From: Selaginella moellendorffii
Lineage: Eukaryota; Streptophyta; Lycopodiopsida; Selaginellales; Selaginellaceae
Assembly (NCBI RefSeq): GCF_000143415.4
Contig: NW_003314328.1
Location: forward strand, 585,889 to 649,888
DNA length: 64,000 nt
Direction: 5' to 3'
Each line of letters opens with the position of its first letter. Within the stretch, counting starts at the first letter, position 1. Of the stretch, positions 47,572 to 59,745 are shown in pieces. The notes beneath the pieces were generated by a model. It was not told the origin of the DNA. It ran no database searches and was given only the letters and a program-made list of their open reading frames with translations. The position numbers and the translations under genes were made by a program.

Positions 47572-49119
47572 ATCTCTTAACATGAAATTTATTTTATTTC
47601 TAAATTACTTTTGAAGTATAACTTCAATTCTAGCAATTTCTAGAGTACCACTACCACCTGTCTTAGTCCTAATCTAATAGGCCTATATAAATGTTTAAAA
47701 AAAAGTTTTTTTATCAAACAGCATATAAGTAGTACATAAGAAATGTTTATCCAAATTTTTGTATTAAATAAAGATGATGCTTGGGGGTGCACAAAATATG
47801 TAGAGGAAACACACTATTTTAACCCCTTTACTGCTAACATACAATCAAGATCACTCCATATAATTGTTTGGAATGACCATTGCACAATTTTGAATTTAAT
47901 AATTGTAGTTTCATACAAACTACACTCATTCCAAAGGCAACCTTATTGACTTTGAGAGAGGAGCAAAATGATGCTCTCCCTTAAGAGTTTAAGAAAGTTT
48001 ATAAAAAAATTGAGCTATCAATGGCTCTTAACTTCCTTATTCTTCTTTTAAGAGAATTTGAGATTGCTATAAGTTACTAGCAGGCAGCAATGATACCATC
48101 TCTATTGACAAAATGGAATTCATCTAGTAAATTGAACATGCATCATTAAGTTCTTTATTGCTGTACACTACTTTCAAATTGAGGTTGCAAAAAAAATAGT
48201 AAATACATTTCTTACAAGAAGAATAGAAACTTGAGGTTTGTCTTGGATGAAAACCCTAAAAAAGAAGCCGTTGCTTATTGGCATTTTGGGATGTCTAAGT
48301 AAGTTGAAACAATGCCAAATTTGATATATTTTATTTGATAGCTCAATTTATAATTTATAAACTTTCTTAAACTCTTTGTAGTATATTCTTTTTTATTCTA
48401 TCATTTAATGGTTGATATGCAATAAGATTAATCTTGGGTTTATAAATTACAAATATGCTTATAATTATAAACTTTATTTGATCAATTAAATTAATAAGTA
48501 AGAATAACACTACTATTAAGCAAACCAAGTATTGCTACATGCAACATGTATTATAGTTTTCTAAACTAAAAACATTTTAAATTAAGACCTAATATTTATA
48601 TGAGTTTTCTTATTTATATACCTAGTTTTATATCTAATATGTTTGCTTCCTTCTAGTGTATATCAAACATCTCTTTCTTATATGTAAGCCATCTTCATTT
48701 ATTTTTATTCAATTTTTTGGAATAAAATGTGGTAGGACAACCACATTACCTTAGTGTAATATCAATCATATTATCATACTCTTGTTACACCATGGCATCA
48801 ATGACATAGCCAAATGTAACATTATGCACTTCAAACAATTTATGAAGTTTTGGGATCTTAAGAATAAAAACCAAAATGCATCATTATACATTTTGAAGTG
48901 TTTATCAAGATTTAGATTTTGAGAATAAGAACCGTAGTTAAAATCTCCTTCAACTGTACAAAAGAACTTTAACAAGTTAGTGTTCAATGAATGGTATACT
49001 ACCCTTCACTAACTTACTCAATGGAAGAGCAATATTTACAAAATTGTAAATAAACTTGTGATGTTATCTTTAAAAAGGCTTTAGATCCATCTCAATTATA
49101 CCACCATCAATTATATGCT
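47572..49119. other. AT-rich, no gene recognised
   Basis: Only short frames. It ends at the TGCT target site of the gypsy element. Confidence 0.5.
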
Positions 49120-49293
49120 TGTGAGTGCTTGGAATATGGAAAGGGAATACAGAAATGTGCATATTAATTAACCCAAAAACCCTAGCTTATATACAAGAGC
49201 GAGTGGTCTAGATTGAAACAATCCGACGGCTATTAAAATCCCACTACGCTAATATTAGTATACGGCATCGTAACCGTACACTTGGCCTTCACA
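49120..49293 (-). repeat. 3' LTR of the gypsy element
   Basis: 174 bp, about 93% identical by eye to 53048-53222. Confidence 0.85.
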
Positions 49294-49325
49294 TCATCCC
49301 CTTCTCTTAGGATAATGGAAGACCA

Positions 49326-49682
49326 TCAGGGTTCTCTTGAAGATGGGCCGGGATCCGGAGGAACGTCAGGAGGAGGCATCGGTGGATCTGTAGGTGGTAT
49401 TAACTCGAGAATATTACAAGCTTGGCACCAAACGCAGTTACGCACATACCGGATAATATCACGTCGCATCTCCGGCCAATAGAAAGACCTGTGTAGCTTC
49501 TCAGTGATACGACGGTGTCCCATATGCCCACCTAGAATAGGAGAATCATGGTAGGCATGGAGAAACCGCGGAATAAACACCGAAGGCACCACCAGCCGTA
49601 AATGATTATTAGGATCCGTCCCCACAAAATAAAGAAGGCCATCTTTAAGACGATATTGAAAATGTAAATGCCGGAAAGGCAA
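49326..49682 (-). pseudogene. Integrase zinc finger joined to pol C-terminal tail
   Basis: The frame contains HDSPILGGHMGHRRITEKL and CVWCQAC, the H-H-C-C finger of gypsy integrases, then passes at once to a proline-rich tail (PPTDPPMPPPDVPPDPGP). The D-D-E catalytic core of roughly 200 residues that should lie between them is absent, deleted at about 49440. Confidence 0.8.
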
Positions 49683-49718
49683 GTCATCAGCAAGTGATGC
49701 AGGATTCTTAAACCCATC

Positions 49719-50483
49719 TCAAAGCCTTCGAATCCACGGCTCAATCTTTTGAGCCTTGCGAACCTCATCAAGAGAAGGTATATCTTGCTTTGCGCCTTGT
49801 GGACACTGAACGTCAAGGACAGCAACTGCCGACGGCACAAAATCCTCATCTAGAAAATCCACAGATGCTGGAACAACAGGTTTGTCAAAAACATGAGAAG
49901 TGAGTGAAGAAGGAAGAGGAGCTCGAGAAAGGGCATTAGCATCAGCCATAAAACTCCCTGGGCGATGAACAACATCGAAATCATATATTTGAAGCTTCAA
50001 AGCCCATCGAGCCGTATGACCAACCAGGTTCTTCCGCTTCAATAATGAAGTAACAGCAGCATGGTCACCTTCAAGTAACGTCCGAGAACCATGTAGATAT
50101 GCATGAAGTTTCTCGAAACCCCAGACTGCTGCTAAACACTCCTTCTCCGTCGTGGAGTAGTTCATCTCTACTGGTTGTAATGTACGGCTTATATATGCAA
50201 TGGGATGGCGCTAACCAGGCACACTCGAGCTCTCTTGCATCAACACACTTCCAAGACCAATGTCAGAAGCATCCACGCGCAAAATAAAAGGTCGAGTGTA
50301 GTCAGGATATGCCAAAACCGAAGGAGTCGTCAATAGCTCTTTAAGATCCATGAACGCCCGCTCACAATCCGGAGACTAGATGAAAGATGACGTTGATGAC
50401 TTCAGCAACGCTCGCCATGGTGTAGTGCGATCGGAAAGATGATCCACAAAACGACTGAGATACTGCATTTTACCCAAAAAGCG
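49719..50483 (-). pseudogene. RNase H region of gypsy pol
   Basis: The frame 50165-49719 reads MNYSTTEKECLAAVWGFEKL, LLEGDHAAVTSLL and GHTARWALKLQIYDF, the RNase H fold of gypsy pol with its T-x-x-E-x-E and D-H residues. Upstream, to about 50483, the frame is broken by stops (for example near 50370 and 50208). Confidence 0.8.
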
Positions 50484-51854
50484 CTACACATTATTCACAC
50501 ACTTTGGAGTAGGAAACTTTAGAACAGCCATAAGTTTGTCATGATCAACTTGCAAACCCTCACGAGAAATACGGTACCCAAGATAAGTTGTGTCTTTGGA
50601 CCCAAACACGCACTTTGACCACTTCAGCTTTAAACCAACGTCGCGTAGCTGATCCAACACTTTACAAACATCACGAACGTGCTCCTCCCACGTCCCCTCC
50701 GAGTGGATCAAGACATCATCAATGAAGTCAGCAGTCACCTCTGGCATATCGCAAAGAACCTCATCCATCATCCGCTGGAAAGTTGCTAGAGCATTGTTCA
50801 AGCCAAACGGCATCACCAAGAACTCGTACAAACCAAATGGTGTACGAAAAACAGTCTTAGGAATATCTTCTTCGGCCATCGATACTTGCCAATACCTAGA
50901 AGCAAGATCTAGCTTGGTGAGCCAACGACTTCACCCTAGACGATCCAAGAGATTAGCAATGTGAGGAAGAGGATACACATCTGGGATCGTCACTTCGTTT
51001 AATGGACGATAGTCGATGCAGAAATGAATACTCTCATCAGGCTTCGTCACAAGATGAGGTTCACATGCCCAAGGACTCCGCGACTTCCGAATAACACCCT
51101 TCTCCAGCATTTCCTTGATGTTTGCTCGTAAGATCTTGATCTCCTTAGGTGACCGATGACGAACAGGAACCTTGATTGGACGAGCATCCCCGGTTGGAAT
51201 CGGATGACGTGTGGCAATCTTGGCCCCAGACGATAGGTCAAATTCAAAGAGATCAAAATACTCCTTCATGAGCCGGGCAACTGCTGCAACACAAAGATCA
51301 TCGAAGGGATCAGAAAAGGGAAAAATAAAACAAGATGGAAACACAAAAGGAAAGAGTGGGGGAACAAAAGTAATAGAAGCAGAGGTAGAAGTAGAGGGAC
51401 GAAAAGGTATGGAAGTGAGAGGAATGGATGAAACATAAGGAAGTATGAGACAAGGGGGAGAAGCCTCAAAGTCACACTTGGCATGATTGCGCTGCAACCA
51501 ATCCATACCAAGAATGAGGTCAAAAACTTGACTTAGCACCACCCGCAACAACTGCAACTCAAGCTCGAGATCGCCCACACGCACAACCAGGTCCACCTCA
51601 TCCCGTGCACATGCATGTGTATGGCCGTTGCCATAAAGAATGAAAACTAGTTCCGCCGCACGACGCAAGTGTAGACGACAACATGTGGCAACAAGTCGAG
51701 CAATAGAAGATAAACTCAAACCTGTATCAACCAACACGGAGAAAATAATAGGAGACCTCTTGTTATAAAAACGAGCTTGGAAAGTAAACACTGGATGAAC
51801 CGGTGCCGAGTGAACCCCTTGATGATACTCCCAAAAGAAAGATGGAGGGGTCAC
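50484..51854 (-). pseudogene. Protease and reverse transcriptase of gypsy pol
   Basis: Frame 51854-50931 contains the aspartic protease motif VLVDTGLS and LILGMDWL, the linker, and RT start FCIDYRPLNEVTIPDVYPLP. After a stop the frame 50879-50484 continues with KTVFRTPFGLYEFLVMPFGL and the catalytic FIDDVLI (the usual Y replaced by F). All main catalytic aspartates are kept, but the frame is split near 50930-50880. Confidence 0.85.
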
Positions 51855-51880
51855 TGATTTATTTGCGCAAGGTCCCTCCG

Positions 51881-52813
51881 TTACTTGTGCGACTCCTCAT
51901 TTCCCAGATGTATCTCGGTGTCAAGACCTTCCACTACAGTAGCACCCACGGGACGTTGCTGACACCAAGGTCTCCACCCAGGAAATGGAGGTCGCCAATC
52001 CGGAAAACGACAGCAACACTGATAAGTATGACCAACTTCATCACATGCCCAGCAGCGAACATCATGGCCACGACCACGTCCTCGCGCTTGTCCTTGGACT
52101 CGAGCAGCAGCAGCATCAACCTCAATTGGAACAAAACCATCACCCATAGGAAGTGGAGCGGAAGGACGTGCAGCGAGAAGTGGAAGAGGCGACGTCTCAT
52201 AACGTTGTGCCAAGTGAAGAGCATCGTCAAGGGTGGCAGGAGCAAGTGCATACACAAGTCCGACAAGATCTTGACGAAGTGCTGGCCACAACATTCCTAG
52301 CTTGATCCGCTCTGACATATTTGGCTCCGCACAAAGCAAAAGACTTCGGAAACGAACGCCAAATTGCATCACTGACTCAGATGGCCCTTGGCGAAGATGA
52401 TGCAATTGTTGGAAAGCATCATCACAATCATCGGCATGTCCGAAGGCGCGTTTGAAGACATCCAGAAGAACACTCCAATCCCCACGAGTGGCTGCGCTCA
52501 AACCATTGTACCACTGCAATGCCGTCCCTTGGAGACACGTGGGAAACTCATGCAACCGTCGAGCATCATCCCAAGAATGATATGTGGCAATCATTGTGAA
52601 GTGATAGAACCAATAGTACACATCATCCCCAGGATTCCCGCGAAAGAACTCCGGCCGAACGCGAGGATTGGCACCAAGAGCAGGAAGAGTTGTACCACGT
52701 GCCGTGAACGCCACCATCAACTGAGTTTGGTTATTCAATTGCAAGCACATAGCATCAAGCAATTGTACCAACTACTGCTCTAGAGTCAAAGGAGGAGATT
52801 GCTGATCTGCCAT
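51881..52813 (-). pseudogene. Gag of the gypsy element
   Basis: The likely start is the ATG at 52813 (MADQQSPPLTLEQ), followed by an amber codon at 52774-52772 where CAG is likely. The rest is open for 296 codons: capsid wording VYYWFYHFTMIATY, QGTALQWYNGL, FGVRFRSLL, and a CCHC zinc knuckle (C-W-A-C-D-E-V-G-H-T-Y-Q-C). The same gag, badly decayed, is at 17690-18112. Confidence 0.85.
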
Positions 52814-53047
52814 GAAGATGAACGAAAAAGAAATATCAAAAGAAGAGAAATGACAAAAAGCTAGAAGGAAATGGTAGATCTAGACAATGCAAAAAGCTAG
52901 ATCTAAACCAAAACTCTGAAAAAAAAAGAACAAAAAAAAGGAAATGGAAAAAGTTAGATCTAGATGATGCAAAAGTTAGATCTAAACCAAAATCCCAAAT
53001 CCAAGTACTTCTCAGGGACAATCAAATGTGCCCCTCATCTCCACTAA

Positions 53048-53222
53048 TGTGAGTGCTTGAAATATGGAAAGGGAATATAGAAATGTGCATATTAATTAGC
53101 CCAAAAACCCTAGTTTATATACACGAGCGAGTGGTCCAGATTGAAACCAATCCGACGGCCACCAAAATCCCACTACGCTAATATTAGTATACGGCATCGT
53201 AATTGTACACTTGGCCCTCACA
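53048..53222 (-). repeat. 5' LTR of the gypsy element
   Basis: 175 bp. The text CATCTCCACTAA directly left of it is conserved beside the old LTR at 18715. Confidence 0.85.
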
Positions 53223-54000
53223 TGCTCAAAAAAGTTTACATATAATTAACCAAAAGCACATTTTCTCTCCTTAGTATATAATTTATTTTTTTGCAACTTC
53301 TAAAATACTAAACCTAAATGTCCAAATGAATATTTCATTGAAGACTAGAATATTGTCGATATATAAAATAACATATGTGTCTAAATAATCTCTAAATATT
53401 CTATTCATCATGATACTAAGGTATTATATAACCCAAACAACATAAACTGAACTCATCATATAATTTATAATAAGTCTTAAAGTTATTTTTTTCACATTCT
53501 GATCTGCCACTTGTATTTGATAATACCTAGATTGCAAATCAAGCTTGGTAAAATAGTTAGTATTTAAGAGTTAATCAAAAAAATTATCAATACGAGACAG
53601 TGGATAATTATTTTTTATGAGGGCCCAATAATAAATACACATCCTTATAATACCATCCTTTTTCATAACAAAAAGGACTGACATTCCATAAGGCAGGTTA
53701 GTTATGAGTTTTGTCAAAAAGCTCCATAAATTGCTTCTTAATCTTAGCCATCTCTTTGATATTTAAATAATATAAAGTTTTAGTGCAGAATAATCTTAAT
53801 TCGATGATCAACCTCATAGCTAAGACATAGCTTTGATGGTAAATCTTCACTCTCACCTTCTATCACTTGGAACCTAAAAGGTATAAAATCCCTTTTTAAT
53901 TACGTTTTTGAGCTACTCTCATAATTAAAAACTTAGTATCTCAATCCTTTTAGGAGTGCTTTTACAATTGAAAGGAAACATCAAAACATCATTCTAACTT
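53223..54000 (-). pseudogene. Old gypsy reverse transcriptase remnant
   Basis: Read on the minus strand with frame changes, the stretch gives [28 protein letters not shown] and YVILYIDNILVF, which are RT blocks 2 to 5 of Ty3/gypsy pol. It is far more decayed and AT-rich than the neighbouring element and is not related closely to it. Confidence 0.6.
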
Positions 54001-54589
54001 TAATATGATACAATTTTGTCTAACACTATATATCCTTTAGATATACTTTGTTAAAGAAATCCATATTAAATATCATTTGAAAGTTTAGTATCTTCAACAC
54101 TATTAAGTTCAATTATTATTTCCATTTAGATATCTTTATTGAAACATCACTCATAAATTTCCTAGCAACTCGCACAACAAACCAGAAGTGTATGGGTGAC
54201 ATCTACTTAGCTTTTAATCTTAAAAACTTAATTAAATCATTAGATATCATGTTGTGTGTGGCTCTTGTGTCAATCATCAATAAAGTGATACATCAACAAA
54301 TCAATGTTTATATTGACTGTGAGAAAAGTTTGAGGAAAATAACTCACCACTCCTTTTTTCATAGTTTACATTATCATTTCAACTTTACCACCACCATCTT
54401 CCCTTATAAAATTGACATAAGATTTTGTGTTATGTTTATTTAGACATTTTGAGGACTCCACCACCCTAAGCCTGAGCCATGATGCCACTGTTCATCTCAG
54501 GGTGGAGCATCCACTAGATGCTATGAGCTGGTAAGTCTTGCATGATGTACTTGGTGATGATGTCCTTGAAATCAATTGTCAAGTTTCCT
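54001..54589. other. AT-rich, no gene recognised
   Basis: It may contain further pol sequence upstream of the RT remnant (minus strand), but no motif is clear. Confidence 0.35.
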
Positions 54590-54740
54590 CTGTTCTGGTG
54601 AACTTTACCATTGCAGATGACAATCACTCCCACCTCTACATTGCACAGTGTCGCGAGCTTCTCAGCCTTGCCACAGAGTCCCTTCAGCCACTTCGTTTCC
54701 CTCCTCGACTTGTCATTCTGGATAAATTCAATAGGAAGTT
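54590..54740 (-). pseudogene. Type I MADS-box fragment
   Basis: The frame reads IEFIQNDKSRRETK, then LKGLCGKAEKLATLCNVEVG and VIVICNGK. This is the MADS DNA-binding domain (I-x-x-I-x-N-x-x-x-R-x-x-x-x-x-K-R-x-x-G-L-x-K-K-A-x-E-L-x-x-L-C), closest in wording to type I proteins. The K-R-R basic block is reduced to K-W. It sits inside a 100-codon open frame with no K-box or other exons nearby, so it is probably a relic. Confidence 0.6.
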
Positions 54741-54986
54741 TTTGCATTCCCAATGACTCTTCATGCCCTGAGACTGTGCGAGATTGTGAGAAATGCGAAT
54801 TCAAACTGGACGGCACTGTCTAGTTGTAGTGGCACGTAAACCGCAAATAGCTCCCCATGGCATCCATAAAAAATGGCCACAATGCATTGCCACAGCTCAC
54901 AACGAGCTTAAACAGAATTTTTTATTCTTGCCCACTTATCCTTTAAGATAACTTCAAGTCTAAGCCTTAAATTTGAATTTAGGGTT

Positions 54987-56545
54987 CTATCGATGGGAGG
55001 CACAGACAATGCGGGGCGACGTGACCGCGGCGGCCCCCGCGCCTGCGAGCTCCGCCATCTCGATCGGCTTCCCAAGCGGCGATCTCCAGCTCCAGCGATG
55101 CAAGAGGTAGGCGAGGGTGAGCGTGACATGGGGCATGGCCAGCGGGATCCCGACGCAGCGGCGCCGCCCGGACGAGAAGGGCAGGAGATCGAAATCCTTT
55201 CCCAGCACGCTGTGGTCGCTGCCCAGGAATCGCTCGGGGAGAAAGAGCTCGGGGTCGCTCCAGATGCTTGGGTCGTGATGGATTGCCCAGATGTTCACAA
55301 GGACTGTGGTGTGGGCGGCGATCGTGTAGCCGGCGAGAGTTACCTCGCGATCGTTGTAGTGGGGCAGGCCCAGCGGCGCGATTGGACGCTTCCGGAAGAC
55401 TTCCTTGACGATGGCTTGGATGTAAAGCAGGTCTTTTAGATGCGACTCCTCCAAGGGACGATCTCTTCCCACGACTCTGTCCAGCTCCTCGTGAGCTTTC
55501 TCCTGGACTCTGGGGTTTACTATCAGCTCCGAGATGGCCCATTCGATCGTCCCCTTGGACGTTCCAGTGCCGGCCAGCAGCAGATCCTGCGTCCCAAGCT
55601 TACGTGAGAAAGAACGAAGAACGTAAGTCTTCTTTTGCTTACCTGGAGCAGTGCGATGATCTGGTCGTTGCTCAGCTTGTTTTCTCCTCCCAGAGTCAGC
55701 ATCACGTCGACGAAGTCCCGGGGATTTTCTGGATCGAAGTCTTTCGCGTGCTCCTCGATGACTGCTTCCAGAAAGCGAGATCTTGCTGGTAAGGCTTCAT
55801 TCTTGAGACGGTTTTGCGTCCCTCTGAGCGTGTCCAGCCATCGTATCGCAGGGATGTAATCACCGGCAAACAGCCTCCTGGATTCTTTCGCTTGGATCGC
55901 CCACGACGCCTTGTAGGCTTCGGCCTCGGGAGTGAGCGGCGTGTCGGTGCCGTAGAACTTCCTCCCGAACAACACGCACGTCATGAGGTTGGTGAAGTAC
56001 TCGTGCAGCATGGAGCTGAGATCAAACTCGTGCCCGTCTTTTGCAGACGCCTCGACGATCTCTCCAAACGCTCCCAGCTCCCTCTTGCGAGTGCCGGCAA
56101 AGTGGCTCACCTTGGAGGCCGTGAAGAGCTCTGTGCCGCACACTCGCCGCAGCATCTTCCATCGCTCGCCGTGCGGTGCAAAGATAAGGTCCTGGAAGTT
56201 GTAGCTAAGGAGGCGACCGATGGTGGAGAACAGGGGCCTGCTCGCGAACTCGACGTCGTGCTCCTTGAGGACTTGCCTCGCCATCTCCGGGCTGCTGATG
56301 ATGATGTGAGGCCGGACTCCCAACCGGAGAAACATAACAGGGCCATACTTTCGAGCCATCTCGGCCAGCGAGCGATGCCGATAGGGGCCGAGCGAGAAGA
56401 GAGAGCCAACGAGGGGCCATGAAAAAGGACCTGGTGGGAAGTTCTTTTTGCTCCTCGCGCTGCTGGAGTGGAAGATCTGGAAGAGGAGCAGCAGGGCGGC
56501 CAGTGACGGGCAAATCCAAGTCCCCAAGAGCAGCAGCGCATCCAT
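54987..56545 (-). CDS. Cytochrome P450, 71 clan, 500 aa-class
   Basis: Two exons, 56545-55643 and 55586-54987, with a 56-bp intron, give 499 residues. A membrane anchor (LLLLGTWICPSLAALLLLF), the hinge PPGPFSWPLVG, helix C WKMLRRVC, helix I DLLLAGTGTS, the K-helix E-V-F-R, PERF (LPERF) and the heme loop PFSSGRRRCVG are all in place. The I-helix acidic residue of A-G-x-(D/E)-T is glycine here, though the threonine is kept. The ATG at 56545 is preferred over an in-frame one 31 codons upstream because the anchor starts there. The intron position just before the I-helix is typical of the clan. Substrate unknown; it resembles phenylpropanoid or flavonoid hydroxylases only in general. Confidence 0.9.
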
Positions 56546-56707
56546 GGTGTTGCCTGGGTAGAAAAAAGAGATTGGTGGAGCTTTAAGTACGTCGAAAGGA
56601 TGAATCGAAGGCTCCGGAGGGAGTGTTCGTCGAAGCATCCATGTTGTTTTTATATGAATATAAAAGATAAGCTAAGATCTCTTTTAAACTAATGACAATT
56701 AGGGTTC
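56546..56707. other. Upstream region of the P450 gene
   Basis: Short spacer between the P450 and the kinase-like relic. No motif recognised. Confidence 0.4.
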
Positions 56708-57700
56708 ATGCTATTATTCGTTTTTGCAATTGTTTTGTCTCCCGAGGAAATAAATCATCTTCTTGGCAATTTTGCAGATGCTCCTCCAAGCGGTCTCACC
56801 TTCAAAGTAGGTGCTCCAAATCCAAAGCCTTCCCACTCAGAAGAGGATGAAAAGTATGTCGTGCGGTCTGATTCAGGCGAGATATGGGAGCTGGAGCTCG
56901 TCCACAAGTACGTGGACTTCCTCTTCCATAGGGCCTACTATCTAGTTTGGCTGGATGACGGCAAACAGCAGGCAGTGCTGAAGTGAGGCTCCATGCAGTC
57001 GGCCGAGCATGCAGTTGGTCTTCCAATTGAGCTCTTCAGCCAGGTTGAGAATTCGGGAGGCTCTGGCTGGCAATGGATGCAAGATCAGGATCCCCAAGAT
57101 CCTATGGTCGGGCTAGTTTAGCTGACTTTCGTGCTCATGAGTACGTTTGTGGGCATATGCCTCGACGATGCTGTTCCACGTATGGCAAGACGCTTCTGGT
57201 CCGGGATGCTGCTGAGATGGGAGCCAGCTGCTAGAGACGTGCAGGAGCTGCACAAGCAGGGGATAGAACCTCTCTAAACCAATACCTTGCTCACGGTAAA
57301 CAACATTCCTGGGGCTGATGTCCCTGTGGATTATGGGACAAGAGTCGAACGAAGTACATACTTACGTCCTATGTCAAGCCTGTGTTATTGTGGGTTGCGA
57401 TCATCGGAATATGCAGGTAGATATCTTGGTGTAACTTTTCTTTTTATGTTTTCTAGAACTTGAGATCTTGCAGGGCTCTAGACCCCGTCGTTCTTTTGTC
57501 CGAGACAAGCCAAGTTGTCAAGGAAAGATTCTTGAATTTTCTACGATCTCTTTCAACTGTCCTGACATTTGCGTTTACCTTCTCGACTTTGGGATTGCCA
57601 CGTCTGCGTCAGACAACAATGGTAGCTAGGGACCCAGCCCTATCAAGGACCTGGAGTTCGAATATATGAATTCAGTGTTCGGCAATGCAATTGATACTTC
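56708..57700 (+). pseudogene. Kinase-like gene relic with an inverted catalytic-loop segment
   Basis: Plus-strand pieces: 56780-56983 (YVVRSDSGEIWELELVHKYV), 57004-57270 (GLPIELFSQVENSGG, FWSGMLLRWEPAARDVQEL, HKQGIEP) and 57555-57640 (VYLLDFGIATSASDNNG, a DFG motif). The catalytic loop that should follow HKQG is found at 57275-57345 on the opposite strand as IIHRDISPRNVVY. A segment of about 80 bp is thus inverted in place. Stops flank it. The class (HRDIS-x-R-N) resembles atypical plant or fungal kinases; no function can remain. Confidence 0.6.
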
Positions 57701-58974
57701 AGTGGAAAGGAGGCTGGGATGGATTTGCTGTGGTGGGCTGCTGTGCAGGAGGAGGATGAGGACTCGGTGGTTACCATCTGGTGGCCTGGTGCAGTGAGGT
57801 GCCCCCTTTTATTCTTACTGCTAAATAACTAAAAGCATATCTAGGAAATAATGTTGAGCATCTACACCACTCATGTAGATGCTCATGTTTATATAATGTG
57901 TTTCTAAACAAATGTACGATCATCTATGTGGACTTAAAATGGATTGTGTGCACTCAATCTTTGCACGATCATTTATGTCTGCCACTATAAAATATTGTAA
58001 ACTTTCTTGTAAAACTTTATCATCCTTAAAATTTACAGAAAAGTTCAGTTGTTTAAATTTAGCTACTTTAAGTGCTTTTCCTTTTTTTTTCCTTTTGTTA
58101 TTCTCCTTCTTTAATTTATGATTTTGTTTTTGCAAATTTTCAATCTCAATGTTTTGAGCTATATGTGATTAAACTCAAGCTCTTCCTCTTTTAACTTAGC
58201 TTAAGCCTTTTCTACAACATTTTTAATATAAATTTCCTCTTTTCAATTTGCTTGTTTAAATGATTCCATTTCACCATCTCACCAGTAAATGGTACAGTCT
58301 AACTTATCATACATAAGTTGCTTTGGATCTATTAAGAAAGTTTATGTGTATCCAACTAGAGTTCAAAATTTGAACAAAAGTTCAATACAGATTGATCTTT
58401 TAATATTAAATATACTATACATGAATGTTAAGCCAAATTCCAAACCTATCACTCTATAAAATAAAGGTTTTAATATACACTTAAAATCCCTTTTAAACAC
58501 CAACTTCCTATACATAACTGCAAAATAATGCCAAATGGTGTTTAATATAATTTCATACCAGTAAGAAGGTAACATAGCACTTGAGTTTAGACCGAAGCCA
58601 TATGCAAAATAAAAAACAAATCTTTTCATCAATTAGTACCATAGTCCAGAATTATAAAGCCTTAAGCCTCTTCACCTGCAGGTGCATCGTCCTGAAATTG
58701 TAGAACAAGGCTCTACAATTTTGGGCCAGTTGCACAGTGCAGAGGCTAGTGAGGATCTAGGATGAGCCATGTTCACTACAGACAGCATAGAAACAGAAAG
58801 TAAAATGCCAGTGGGAGATGTTAAAGAGCCAATGAAGAATTGGGGTCAAAACCTTGCATAGCAAACTTGATCCAGAACCAGCATAGTGCTGCCGCTCTTG
58901 ATCCAGTCTCAGAAATAATATAGCCTCAAGCCTGAAAGAAACTGAGAGATTGGCATAGCTACGAGAAATGGTTA
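57701..58974. other. AT-rich, no gene recognised
   Basis: No frames resembling proteins. A T-run lies near 58080. The end adjoins the duplicated block. Confidence 0.45.
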
Positions 58975-59590
58975 CTGGATTTGGCGAGTCTGTGGAACGG
59001 AAGCTTGCGAAGGTAATCAAATACAAAGACGAGCTTTCAAAAGCAGGATTTGTTTGGAGCTGTTGTTCCTGAGGTTTGTCACTCTTTGGCAGGGACTTCT
59101 TGGAACTTTGAAGTTAGTCCTGGAGAAACTGAAGAGAGATAAATCGGTTCTCTTTTCTTCCAGGACCTTTAGCTTCACGCTCTTGGCTGCAGGCACAAAG
59201 AGTTATCCATGGCCGTTCACAGACACGGGCTGCGATCGTTGTTCTGATAATTTCATAGTGGAAGCCTGATGGACGTTTGAGGAACATGAAACCAGATGCA
59301 TCCTCGTGGCCAATGCTCTGGCTGACAAGTTTTTAGTCGTTGCATGGGCATTCCTGTTACAAGGGTACGCATAGATGAACATTCTTTATAAGTCTTTCAT
59401 GTGTATTATTCTCGGGCTTTATCGCTACTCTGATTGCATGTTCCAGTTGGCAGCAAAGAGCAGGGAAGAAACGTGGAGAAATCCTTGGAAATCCACTTAA
59501 CAGTTGCACAAGTCTGTGTTCTTCCATTTGTTTATGTTTTAAGTTCTTGATGCGTACTCGCGCGGGCAAAGCAACGTGTCAATGGTTCAA
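58975..59590 (+). repeat. Degenerate duplicate of the 45.5 kb block plus an aminotransferase 3' end
   Basis: 58975-59220 matches 45520-45790. About 59510-59580 matches the last intron and exon of the aminotransferase (passage CTCGCGCGGGCAAAG). The stretch 59400-59510 recurs at 60195-60300. No open gene remains. Confidence 0.65.
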
Positions 59591-59745
59591 ATTGTCACAA
59601 ATATCAACCGCGCATTTGTTGACGGTTGTAAAATATTTGAACCCAGAGCCGAGTTTCTCTTTTTGTTCCTTCGCAAGGCTTATTCAACGATAAGACCACC
59701 GTCGCTCAATCACTTTCAAAACCTTTGAGCGTGTAGGCAATCGGA

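Larger units (their letters stand above)
49120..53222 (-). mobile_element. Ty3/gypsy LTR retrotransposon, integrase core deleted (4103 bp)
   Basis: LTRs of 174 bp (49120-49293) and 175 bp (53048-53222) begin TGTGAG and end CTCACA and differ at about a dozen mostly transition positions. TGCT stands on both sides (49116-49119 and 53223-53226), a 4-bp target duplication. The purine tract AGAGAAGGGGATGA (minus strand) adjoins the 3' LTR. A primer site candidate starting TGGAGATGA lies four bases from the 5' LTR. The order is gag, protease, RT, RNase H and an integrase zinc finger, as in gypsy. The catalytic integrase core is missing and several stops are present, so it is immobile on its own. Confidence 0.85.

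Noticed and set aside
54979-56422. Long GC-rich ORFs on both strands over the P450
   Set aside because: Out-of-frame shadows. The 500-codon P450 reading explains the segment completely.
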